From positions 2,852,001 to 2,916,000 of the forward strand of contig NZ_VFPH01000001.1 of NCBI RefSeq assembly GCF_006717045.1: a stretch of DNA of 64,000 nt. Direction: 5' to 3'. Under the pieces are notes generated by a model, which saw nothing but the letters and a program-made list of their open reading frames with translations, was not told the origin of the DNA and ran no database searches. The translations under genes were made by a program, and so were the position numbers. Source of the DNA: Pseudonocardia cypriaca (GTDB taxonomy: Bacteria; Actinomycetota; Actinomycetes; Mycobacteriales; Pseudonocardiaceae). Below are positions 35,118 through 42,050 of the stretch, in pieces. The first letter of the stretch is position 1; the number at the start of each line of letters is the position of its first letter.

Positions 35118-36121
35118 GTGCGGGAACGAGGCGTAGGCCGGTCGTCGTCATCGGCGACGCGTTGCTCGACGTGGACGTCGAGGGCACCGTCGAACGGCTG
35201 TGCCCGGACGCACCCGCCCCGGTGCTCGACGTCGTGAGCGAGTCGGCCCGGCCGGGCGGGGCCGGCCTCGCCGCCGTGCTGGTGGCCGGGCACGGCACCC
35301 CGGTGCGGCTGGTCACGGCGCTGGAGCGGGACGAGCCCGGCAGGCGCCTCGCCGGACTGCTCGACGGCGCCGTCGACGTGCTCGCGGGCGAGGCGAGCGG
35401 CGGAACGGTGGTGAAGTGCCGGTGGCGGGCCGGCGGCCGGACGATGCTGCGCACCGACCGCGGCCGCGGCGTGCCGGTGTCCCGGTTCGCGGCCCGGCTC
35501 GGTCTCTCCCGCGTGCTCGGGGGAGCGGGCGCGGTGCTGGTGTCGGACTACGGGCGCGGCGTCGCGGCCGACCCCCAGGTGCGGGCCGCGGTCGCCCGGG
35601 CCGTCGCCCGCGGGGTGCCGGTGGTGTGGGACCCGCACCCGCGGGGCCCCGAGCCGGTGCCCGGCGTCACGCTCGTCACGCCGAACCTGGCCGAGGCGAG
35701 GCGCGCGGCCGATGTCTCCGACGAGTCGGCGGCGAACCCGGAAGCGGGACTGGCGCTCGCCGGCCGCCTCGTCGACCGCTGGGACGCGCACGCCGTCGCC
35801 GTCACGCTCGGGGCGGGCGGCGCCGCGGTGCGCCACCGCGACGGGAGCTGCTCGCACGCGCCGGCGCCCACCGTGGACGAGGGCGACCCGTGCGGCGCCG
35901 GCGACCACTTCGCCGGCGGCGTGGCCGCCGCGCTCGCCGCCGGTCGCGCCGTGGACGAGGCGGTCGCCCAGGCCGTGCGCGGGGCGGCCGGGTTCGTGGC
36001 GCGCGGCGGCGGCTCGACCGTGCGCCGCTGCGGGAACCGCTGGCTGCAGGAGGCGGCCGAGGCGGACGTGCGCCCGGACGTGCTCGTCGAGACGCCCCGT
36101 TCCCGGGGCCGCGTCGCCTAG
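35114..36121 (+). CDS. PfkB/RfaE-type sugar kinase, HldE kinase-half paralogue
   Basis: This 335-residue protein resembles only the kinase half of HldE: VVVIGDALLDVDVEGTVERLCPDAPAPVLDV, SARPGGAGLAAVLVAGHG, VSDYGRGVAADP, and PCGAGDHFAGGVAAAL with the catalytic Asp. No nucleotidyltransferase half is present. It overlaps the GT2 gene (GTGA) and ends four bases into the opposite GT9 gene. It may provide an extra heptose kinase or act on another sugar such as a modified heptose. Its stop, TAG at 36119-36121, shares the palindrome CTAG with the neighbour's stop on the other strand. Confidence 0.88.
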   Translation: MSAGTRRRPVVVIGDALLDVDVEGTVERLCPDAPAPVLDVVSESARPGGAGLAAVLVAGHGTPVRLVTALERDEPGRRLAGLLDGAVDVLAGEASGGTVVKCRWRAGGRTMLRTDRGRGVPVSRFAARLGLSRVLGGAGAVLVSDYGRGVAADPQVRAAVARAVARGVPVVWDPHPRGPEPVPGVTLVTPNLAEARRAADVSDESAANPEAGLALAGRLVDRWDAHAVAVTLGAGGAAVRHRDGSCSHAPAPTVDEGDPCGAGDHFAGGVAAALAAGRAVDEAVAQAVRGAAGFVARGGGSTVRRCGNRWLQEAAEADVRPDVLVETPRSRGRVA

Positions 36122-37092
36122 CCGGACGCCTGGGCGTGGCTGCCGCGGAGGGCGGCGGCCGCGCGCAGGACGTCACCCACCCCGATCGCCAGCAGGGCCG
36201 GGTCGGGGTCGTCGGCGAACGGGTCGCCGCGGCGCGCATCCGGTTCGTGGAGCACGGCGTGGGGTCCGTCGGCAGGCGGGCCCCACTGCTGCGGCCCGAC
36301 CGGGCCGTAGAGCGTCACCGACGGGGTGGCGAAGGCGGCGGCGAGGTGGGCGATGCCGGTGTCGCCGCTGACGACGAGCGCGGCCCGTGCGACGAGCGCG
36401 CAGAGCTCGTCGAGGTCGGTGCGCCCGGCCAGCACCCGGGACTCGGCGAGCCCCGCCTCCCGGGCCACCGTAAGCGCGAGGTCCCGCTCGTCGGCGGTGC
36501 CGGTGATCAGCACCGGGCTGACGGCGCAGTGCAGGACGGCGGCGACCTCGGCGAAGCGGCGGGCCGGCCAGCGCTTGGCCCCGTAGCGGGCGCCGGGGTG
36601 GACGAGCACCGGGGCGCAGGAGCGGTTGGGAACCGGTCCTCCCGGTGGCGGGGGCAGCCGCAGGTCGGCCGGGTCGGCCGGGATGCCGTGCGCGGCGAGC
36701 ATCGCGCACCAGCGCTCCCGCTCGTGCGGGTGGCGCCGGGCGATGTCCTCGGCGTCCGGGCCCGGCCAGCCCGGAGCCCGGTAGCCGATCCGCCGCCGGG
36801 GCTCGGTCCTGTCGAGGGCGTGGTGGCTCTGCGGCCCCGTGCCGTGCAGGTTCACCGCGACGTCCGGCGCGGGTCCGGTCCAGTCGAGCTCCTGCGGGTC
36901 GGCGGTCGGCAGGAGCTGGTCGACGGCCCCGCTGAGCGAGACGAGCGGCGCCAGCGAGCCGTTCGTGGCCAGCACGATCCGGTGCTCGGGAAGCGCCCGG
37001 CGCAGGGCACGCAGCGCCGGCACCGTGACGAGCAGGTCCCCGAGGTGCAGCGCGCGGAGCACGAGCGCCGTCGGTTGCCACGAGTGATCCAC
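36118..37092 (-). CDS. Glycosyltransferase family 9 (heptosyltransferase-like) C
   Basis: This 324-residue GT9 protein begins ALVLRALHLGDLLVTVPALRALRRALP and has VLVHPGARYGAKRWPARRFAEVA and LVVSGDTGIAHLAAAFATPSVTLYGPVGP. It is shorter than the other three GT9 proteins and lacks the Cys-rich tail. It is the only cluster gene on the minus strand here, convergent with the PfkB gene (4-bp overlap of stops) and divergent from the next GT9. GTG at 37092 is used as start; the intergenic gap to the plus-strand GT9 is only 41 bp. Confidence 0.88.
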   Translation of the reverse strand: MDHSWQPTALVLRALHLGDLLVTVPALRALRRALPEHRIVLATNGSLAPLVSLSGAVDQLLPTADPQELDWTGPAPDVAVNLHGTGPQSHHALDRTEPRRRIGYRAPGWPGPDAEDIARRHPHERERWCAMLAAHGIPADPADLRLPPPPGGPVPNRSCAPVLVHPGARYGAKRWPARRFAEVAAVLHCAVSPVLITGTADERDLALTVAREAGLAESRVLAGRTDLDELCALVARAALVVSGDTGIAHLAAAFATPSVTLYGPVGPQQWGPPADGPHAVLHEPDARRGDPFADDPDPALLAIGVGDVLRAAAALRGSHAQASG

Positions 37093-37133
37093 CTGGCGGG
37101 CGTACCCGCGCGCGTCGCGGGTAACCCGCGCCG

Positions 37134-38231
37134 GTGATGGAGGGGATCCAGGTCCGGCGCGTGGCCGTGCTCCGGTGCAACGCGCTCGGCGACTACCTGA
37201 TGGCTACTCCCGCGCTCGCCGCGCTCCGCGCGCGGTTCCCCGACGCGGAGGTGACACTGCTCGGCGCGCGCTGGCACGAGCGGTTCCTCACCGGCCGGCC
37301 GGGACCGGTCGATCGCGTGCGCGTGCTCCCGCTTGTCGACGGGCTGGCCGGCCAACCGCCGGACGCACCCGACGGCAGCCACCTGCCGGCGTTCCTGGAG
37401 GCGGAACGCTACGACCTCGCGGTGCAGCTGCACGGGGGCGGCGGCGCGTCCAACCCCTTGGTCGCCGCCCTCGGCGCGGGCTGGACGATCGGGCTGCGCG
37501 CCGCGGACGCGCCGCCGCTCGACGCGGACGTCCCCTACCGCTACTACCAGCCGGAGGTGGAACGGTTCCTCGAGGTCGTCCGCCTCGTCGGCGCGGACGG
37601 CCCCGCCGAGTACCCGCTGCTCGCCCTGTCGGGCGCCGAGCGGGACGCCGCGGCCGCGCTGCTGCCCGGCGATGGGCCGTGGGTGGCGCTGCACGCGGGC
37701 GCCAGTGACCCGCGGCGCCGCTGGCCGGTCGACCGGTTCGCCGCGCTCGCCGACGAGCTGGCCGCGGCCGGGGTGCGGCCGGTTCTCGTGGGCGGGCCGG
37801 GCGACGCCGCGTTGAGCGCCGCGGTCGGGGAGGCGGCGGCGAGTCCCGTCACCGACCTGACGGGCCGCACGGACCTCGGCGCGCTCGCCGCCGTGCTGGA
37901 GCGCTGCGCGGTGGTCGTCGGGAACGACTCCGGCCCGCTGCACCTCGCCCGGGCCGTCGGTACCGCCACCGTCGGGCTGTACTGGTGCGGCAACGCGATC
38001 AACGCGGCAGCACCCACCCGCACGCGGCACCGCCCGCTGCTGAGCTGGACCGTGCACTGCCCCGAGTGCGGCGCCGACTGCAGCACCGCAGGCCACCCGC
38101 ACCGCCCGGGGGACGGCTGCGCGCACCGCCCGTCGTTCCTGGGGCAGATCCCGGTGGTGGAGGTGTGCGAGGAGGTGACGGACCTGCTGGCACGCGAGGC
38201 CGACCTCCGGCCCGTTCCGGTCGGCACGTGA
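37134..38231 (+). CDS. Glycosyltransferase family 9 (heptosyltransferase-like) D
   Basis: This 365-residue GT9 protein reads VAVLRCNALGDYLMATPALAALRARFP at the N-terminus, then WVALHAGASDPRRRWPVDRFAALA and VVVGNDSGPLHLARAVGTATVGLYW. The Cys-rich tail, VHCPECGADC and GHPHRPGDGCAHRPS, is longer than in the other paralogues and could bind metal. GTG at 37134 or ATG at 37137 is the start. It is the last gene of the heptose cluster and is followed by a strong bidirectional terminator. Confidence 0.89.
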   Translation: MMEGIQVRRVAVLRCNALGDYLMATPALAALRARFPDAEVTLLGARWHERFLTGRPGPVDRVRVLPLVDGLAGQPPDAPDGSHLPAFLEAERYDLAVQLHGGGGASNPLVAALGAGWTIGLRAADAPPLDADVPYRYYQPEVERFLEVVRLVGADGPAEYPLLALSGAERDAAAALLPGDGPWVALHAGASDPRRRWPVDRFAALADELAAAGVRPVLVGGPGDAALSAAVGEAAASPVTDLTGRTDLGALAAVLERCAVVVGNDSGPLHLARAVGTATVGLYWCGNAINAAAPTRTRHRPLLSWTVHCPECGADCSTAGHPHRPGDGCAHRPSFLGQIPVVEVCEEVTDLLAREADLRPVPVGT

Positions 38232-38237
38232 GACAGC

Positions 38238-38273
38238 CCCGCCGGCGCTCTCGGTGGGAGAGGCCGGCGGGGT
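38238..38273. terminator. Bidirectional hairpin between convergent GT9 and hypothetical gene
   Basis: A 10-bp perfect GC stem, ccccgccggc and gccggcgggg, closes a 16-base loop, lying 6 bp after the plus-strand stop and 27 bp beyond the minus-strand stop. This is a good candidate terminator for both transcripts. Confidence 0.75.
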
Positions 38274-38299
38274 CTGCGGGAGGTCGGACCCCGCGGGCG

Positions 38300-38935
38300 T
38301 CAGACCGCGAGCAGCCGTTCGAAGAAGCTCCGGTACCGGCGCAGCGCCAGCCGCAGGTCCTCCGTGGAGGTCTCGTCGGCGTCGAGACCCTGTTCGATGC
38401 TGCGCCGCTGCTCGTGGAACAGCGTCTCCAGCTCGTCGAGCAGCTCACCGACCAGCGCGTCGGCCTGCGCGACGGCCTCGCGGGGCTCGTCGACGAACGA
38501 GCCCTTCACCGCGTCCCACCGCGCCCCGTACGAGGCGGCGCGGTCCTTCGGGACGAGTCGCTCGCGCTGCCCGGCGTCCGGCTGGGCGGTTTGCCCGGAA
38601 CTCGTCTGCTCGGAGCTCATCCGGCCGGAGTCCACCTGGTCGGTCCGTGTCTCGGGCGTCGACGACACCGCGGCAGCCGGCTGCCCGGGCCGGGGCTCCT
38701 CCGGGGCCGTCTCGTCGGACCGTGCCTGCTCAGGTGCCGTCTCGTCGGACCGTCTCTGCTCGGGGACCGTCTGCTCGGACCTTGCCTGCTCGGACCTTGC
38801 CTGCTCGGACCTTGTCTGCTCGGACCTTGTCTGCTCGGAACGGGCCTGCTCGGACTGCGGGCGCTCGGCCTCGGTTGCGAGCTGCTCGTTCCACTCGGCG
38901 ACCTTCTCGTTGCGCTCCGGCATCATCGGGTCCAC
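38300..38935 (-). CDS. Hypothetical protein with degenerate SEQxR pentapeptide repeats and a conserved C-terminal domain
   Basis: This 211-residue protein has no signal or membrane segment. Residues about 25-75 are degenerate five-residue repeats (SEQAR, SEQTR, SDETAPEQ). A Pro/Ser/Thr-rich spacer follows to about 125. The C-terminal 80 residues (YGARWDAVKGSFVDEPREAVAQADALVGELL ... TEDLRLALRRYRSFFERLL) resemble the central domain of the neighbouring gene product, so the two are paralogues of one domain in different contexts. It overlaps that gene by 13 bp. The function is unknown. The repeat DNA, 38756-38860, could expand or contract. Confidence 0.75.
   Translation of the reverse strand: MDPMMPERNEKVAEWNEQLATEAERPQSEQARSEQTRSEQTRSEQARSEQARSEQTVPEQRRSDETAPEQARSDETAPEEPRPGQPAAAVSSTPETRTDQVDSGRMSSEQTSSGQTAQPDAGQRERLVPKDRAASYGARWDAVKGSFVDEPREAVAQADALVGELLDELETLFHEQRRSIEQGLDADETSTEDLRLALRRYRSFFERLLAV
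38756..38860. repeat. 15-bp tandem repeat inside the hypothetical gene
   Basis: Seven units of ctgctcggaccttgc or close variants run without gaps; the four units 38771-38830 are nearly identical. Each unit encodes five residues (SEQAR/SEQTR) on the minus strand, so changes in copy number would keep the frame. Confidence 0.85.
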
Positions 38936-39645
38936 TCCTTGTCGGTCGGGTGGTGGGTCTCGCCCCCGCCGCGATCGTCACGGCTGTGGTCGTCACGATT
39001 GCGGTCGTCACGGTTGCGGTCGTCACGGTTGCGGTCGTCACGGTTGCGGTCGTCACGGTTGCGGTCGTGACGGTTGCGGTCGCGGTCGTCCTCGCCGTGG
39101 TCGTCGAGCAGCGCGGTGACCAGCGACCGGTACGACGTCACCGCAGAGCGCTGGTTCTCGGTGTCGACGTCGCCGTGCTCCGTCGCGTCGCGCACGGCAT
39201 GGGCCTCCCGGTAGTGCTGGACCACGTCGGGATGCTCGACGGAGATGTCCTCGGCGCGCCGCTCGAAGTCGCCGCCGTCGTCGCCGACCGGGTATCCGCG
39301 GGTTCGCATGATGTCGAGGACGAGCATGTCCGCGTCGTGGACGGCGCGTTTCGGGTCATCCACGAACTCGCGCTGGATATCCGCCCAGGACGCCGCGAAC
39401 CGTTCGCGTTCGTCGGATCGGAGGTCGCGGATGTCGAGTTCGCGGTGGCGCTTCTCGCGTTCGCTGAGCTGCGCCTCGGCGGCCCGGCGATTGCCGGTCT
39501 GGCTGAGGCTGCGCTCGTACTCGGGTCCGTAGTGTTCCTGCAGGCGTTCCGTGCGGCGCCGCTGGAACAGCAGCACGCCGGCGGCGATGAGCCCGAGCGC
39601 CAACACCACAATGACGACGATAAGGACGATCACGGTGCTGTCCAC
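38923..39645 (-). CDS. Membrane-anchored hypothetical protein with Asn/Arg/Asp repeat tail
   Basis: This 240-residue protein has an N-terminal membrane anchor (VIVLIVVIVVLALGLIAAGVLLF, residues 5-27), then a charged conserved domain (HYGPEYERSL, LDIRDLRSDERERFAASWADIQREFVDDPKRAVHDADMLV, MRTRGYP, VVQHYREAHAV, YRSLVTALL). That domain is widespread in actinobacteria but has no assigned function. The last 65 residues are NRDDR-type pentapeptide repeats followed by HHPTDKEWTR. The conserved domain recurs in the downstream neighbour at 38300-38935. The first gene of the pair, it is read from a promoter region containing a 16-bp palindrome. Confidence 0.82.
   Translation of the reverse strand: MDSTVIVLIVVIVVLALGLIAAGVLLFQRRRTERLQEHYGPEYERSLSQTGNRRAAEAQLSEREKRHRELDIRDLRSDERERFAASWADIQREFVDDPKRAVHDADMLVLDIMRTRGYPVGDDGGDFERRAEDISVEHPDVVQHYREAHAVRDATEHGDVDTENQRSAVTSYRSLVTALLDDHGEDDRDRNRHDRNRDDRNRDDRNRDDRNRDDRNRDDHSRDDRGGGETHHPTDKEWTR
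38986..39075. repeat. 15-bp tandem repeat inside the membrane-anchored hypothetical gene
   Basis: Six units of gcggtcgtcacggtt run in tandem; four (39001-39060) are identical. They encode NRDDR-type pentapeptides on the minus strand, in frame. Confidence 0.88.
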
Positions 39646-39673
39646 CGCACTCTCCTTCTCAGTGATGTGTCGT

Positions 39674-39689
39674 TCACTCGATCGAGTGA
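39674..39689. promoter_or_regulatory. 16-bp palindrome upstream of the hypothetical gene pair
   Basis: tcactcgatcgagtga is a perfect palindrome in an AT-richer patch about 30 bp upstream of the minus-strand gene start. It is a plausible operator for a homodimeric regulator such as a TetR-type protein; no regulator is adjacent. Confidence 0.5.
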
Positions 39690-39829
39690 TTCGTTGTCAA
39701 GCGGTTCCCAGGACGTGGAGATCGACAAACATTGACGCCGGCGAGCGGGCGAAATGCCGATGTCCATTCGGCCGAATTCCGCAATGGGGCGGAGGTTGAG
39801 GACTCCCGTGGCGGGGTAGGAACCATGGG

Positions 39830-40429
39830 GTGACGACCGTCTCCGACCGCCCGGACCTGGACGGCCTGCGCCGCGAGGCCGCCGATTGCACCCGTTGCGA
39901 GCTGTACGCCCCCGCTACCCAGACCGTGTTCGGGCAGGGCCCGCCCTCGGCGTGGCTGGTGCTGGTGGGCGAGCAGCCGGGCGACCGGGAGGACGTCGAG
40001 GGTGCTCCGTTCGTCGGTCCGGCGGGCCGGGTGCTCGACACCGCCCTCGAGCGGGCGGGCATCGACCGCGACGAGGTCTACGTGACCAACGCGGTGAAGC
40101 ACTTCCGGTTCGAGCGCCAGGGCAAGCGCCGGATCCACAAGACCCCGGGCGTCACGCACATCCGCGCCTGCCGCCCCTGGCTGGACGGCGAGCTCGCCGC
40201 GGTCCGGCCCAGCGCACTGGCGACCCTGGGCGCCGTCGCCGCCAAGGCCCTGCTCGGCTCGGGCTTCCGGATCACCAGCCAGCGCGGGCAGGTGCTGGAG
40301 TGGGAGGGGCACCGGCTCGTGCCGACCGTGCACCCGAGCTCCATCCTGCGCGGCCCGGCGGAGGCCCGGGACGAGGCACTGGCCGCCCTCGTGGCCGACC
40401 TCGAGGTGGTTGCGCGCCTGCGCCCCTGA
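39830..40429 (+). CDS. udgX: UdgX-type uracil-DNA glycosylase
   Basis: This 199-residue member of the family 4-like uracil-DNA glycosylases has the iron-sulfur Cys pair (CTRCELY), motif A as GEQPGDREDVEGAPFVGPAG and a final HPSSILRG. It carries the inserted R-loop segment with KRRIHKTP around residue 105. That combination is the signature of UdgX, which removes uracil but stays covalently bound to DNA through the His of the loop. The His is present here. It likely works in DNA repair. The start is GTG at 39830; an ATG five bases earlier reads directly into a stop in another frame. Confidence 0.92.
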   Translation: MTTVSDRPDLDGLRREAADCTRCELYAPATQTVFGQGPPSAWLVLVGEQPGDREDVEGAPFVGPAGRVLDTALERAGIDRDEVYVTNAVKHFRFERQGKRRIHKTPGVTHIRACRPWLDGELAAVRPSALATLGAVAAKALLGSGFRITSQRGQVLEWEGHRLVPTVHPSSILRGPAEARDEALAALVADLEVVARLRP

Positions 40430-40473
40430 CGGTGCCACGGTTGGGGGACGCGGAGGCGGGTAGCGGTTCGGAC

Positions 40474-41169
40474 ATGGGTGGCGAGGCGAGACAGCAGCTG
40501 ACCGACGAGTACCTGGCCGGCGCGGTGGGGGAGATCCTCGCCCACGACGAGCGGGTGCGGGGGATCGACATCACGGCCGATGTGGACGGCGGGGTGGTGC
40601 ACCTGCGCGGGCGGGTCGACCGGCCGGCGCAGCTGGACACCGTGCGGCGGCTGGCCGGGCGGCTGGCGGGGGTGCACGCCGTGTGGGACCGGGTCCGGGT
40701 GGCCGGCCGCGAGCCCGTCGTGCTCGACCTGGGCTGCGGCGAACAGCGCCAGTACCCGACCAACATCGGGGTGGACCGGAGGCGCACGCCGTCGGTCGCT
40801 GCCGTGGCCGACCTGACGCGCCCGCTCCCGTTCCGGGACCGGAGCGTCGACCGGGTCTTCGCGGTGCACGTGCTGGAGCACTTGATCGACTTCCTGCCGC
40901 TGGTGGCGGAGTGCCACCGCGTCCTGCGTCCCGGTGGGGTGCTGCACGTGCTCTCCCCGTGGTGGAAGCACGTCAACGCGGTGGCCGACCCCACCCACGT
41001 CCGGCTGCTCGACACGCAGACGATCAAGGGCATCTGCTCCGGACCCGACCGCCCGGCCTGGTTTCCGCTGCACGTCGGCCGCGACGAGTCGACGGTGTTC
41101 GCCGACCTCACCCCGGCCCCGGCCGGTGAAGGCCCGGACGAGCGGCAGCTGGCCCGCTTCTTCGACTGA
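40474..41169 (+). CDS. BON domain fused to a SAM-dependent methyltransferase
   Basis: This 231-residue protein couples an N-terminal BON domain (residues about 10-75; LAGAVGEILAHDERVRGIDITADVDGGVVHLRGRVDRPAQLDTVRRLAGRL...) to a class I methyltransferase (about 80-200; VVLDLGCGEQRQYPTNIGVDRR, FAVHVLEHLIDFLPLVAECHRVLRPGG). BON domains usually bind phospholipid or membranes in the envelope. The methyltransferase keeps the glycine-rich SAM loop. No signal peptide is present. The substrate is unknown. Confidence 0.83.
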   Translation: MGGEARQQLTDEYLAGAVGEILAHDERVRGIDITADVDGGVVHLRGRVDRPAQLDTVRRLAGRLAGVHAVWDRVRVAGREPVVLDLGCGEQRQYPTNIGVDRRRTPSVAAVADLTRPLPFRDRSVDRVFAVHVLEHLIDFLPLVAECHRVLRPGGVLHVLSPWWKHVNAVADPTHVRLLDTQTIKGICSGPDRPAWFPLHVGRDESTVFADLTPAPAGEGPDERQLARFFD

Positions 41170-41265
41170 CGCGGGGTGGCGGCGCGAGATCGCTCACGCG
41201 CGGGTTGGCGCTGCACCGCGTGGTGTCCCAGACTCCCGGTGTCGACGAGGATGGGAGATCAGAAG

Positions 41266-42027
41266 ATGACCGAGAGCCCGCAGCGCGTGGCGATCGTGAC
41301 GGGATCTGCGCGCGGGATCGGCGCGGCCACCGCGCAGCGGCTCGCCGCCGACGGTCTCGCCGTGGCCGTGGTCGACCTCGAGGAGGCCGCGGCGAAGGGC
41401 ACGGTCGATGCGATCGAGGGTGCGGGCGGGCGGGCGCTGGCCGTCGGTGCTGACGTCTCCGACTCCGCGCAGGTCGAGGCCGCCGTCGCGCGCGTGGCCG
41501 CCGAGCTCGGCCCACCGCTGGTGCTGGTGAACAACGCCGGGGTCACCCGCGACAACCTGCTGTTCAAGATGTCCGAGCAGGACTGGGACACCGTGATGGG
41601 CGTGCACCTGCGCGGCTCGTTCCTGATGGCGCGGGCGGTGCAGAAGCACATGGTCGAGCACCGCTTCGGCCGCATCGTCAACCTCTCCAGCACCTCGGCG
41701 CTCGGCAACCGCGGGCAGTCCAACTACTCCACCGCGAAGGCCGGGCTGCAGGGCTTCACCAAGACCCTCGCGATCGAGCTCGGCAAGTTCGGCGTCACGG
41801 CCAACTGCATCGCGCCCGGCTTCATCGTCAGCGACATGACGAAGGCGACCGCCGAGCGGATCGGGCAGGACTGGGAGACCTACCTCGCAGCCAGGGCCGC
41901 GGAGATCCCGGTGGCCCGCGCCGGACTGCCGGAGGACATCGCCAACGCGGTGTCGTTCTTCGTCGGTGAGGCCGCCGGATTCGTCAACGGTCAGGTGCTC
42001 TACGTCGCAGGCGGCCCGAAGGCCTGA
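41266..42027 (+). CDS. 3-oxoacyl-ACP reductase-like SDR (FabG-like)
   Basis: This 253-residue SDR has VAIVTGSARGIGAATAQRL, LVNNAGVTRDNLLFKM, VNLSSTSALGNRGQSNYSTAKAGLQGF (Ser, Tyr, Lys) and NCIAPGFIVSDMTK. It follows the FabG pattern, reducing beta-ketoacyl thioesters with NADPH. It is not beside fatty-acid synthase genes, so it may act on another beta-keto or hydroxyacyl substrate. The ATG at 41266 follows GGGAGA at 7 bases; an ATG at 41251 has no good site. Confidence 0.9.
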   Translation: MTESPQRVAIVTGSARGIGAATAQRLAADGLAVAVVDLEEAAAKGTVDAIEGAGGRALAVGADVSDSAQVEAAVARVAAELGPPLVLVNNAGVTRDNLLFKMSEQDWDTVMGVHLRGSFLMARAVQKHMVEHRFGRIVNLSSTSALGNRGQSNYSTAKAGLQGFTKTLAIELGKFGVTANCIAPGFIVSDMTKATAERIGQDWETYLAARAAEIPVARAGLPEDIANAVSFFVGEAAGFVNGQVLYVAGGPKA

Positions 42028-42050
42028 ATCGGTTCCGCATACTGGAGCAC

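Noticed and set aside
38756..39075. 15-bp tandem repeats considered as CRISPR or regulatory iterons
   Set aside because: There are no spacers; both arrays lie in frame inside protein genes and encode pentapeptides.
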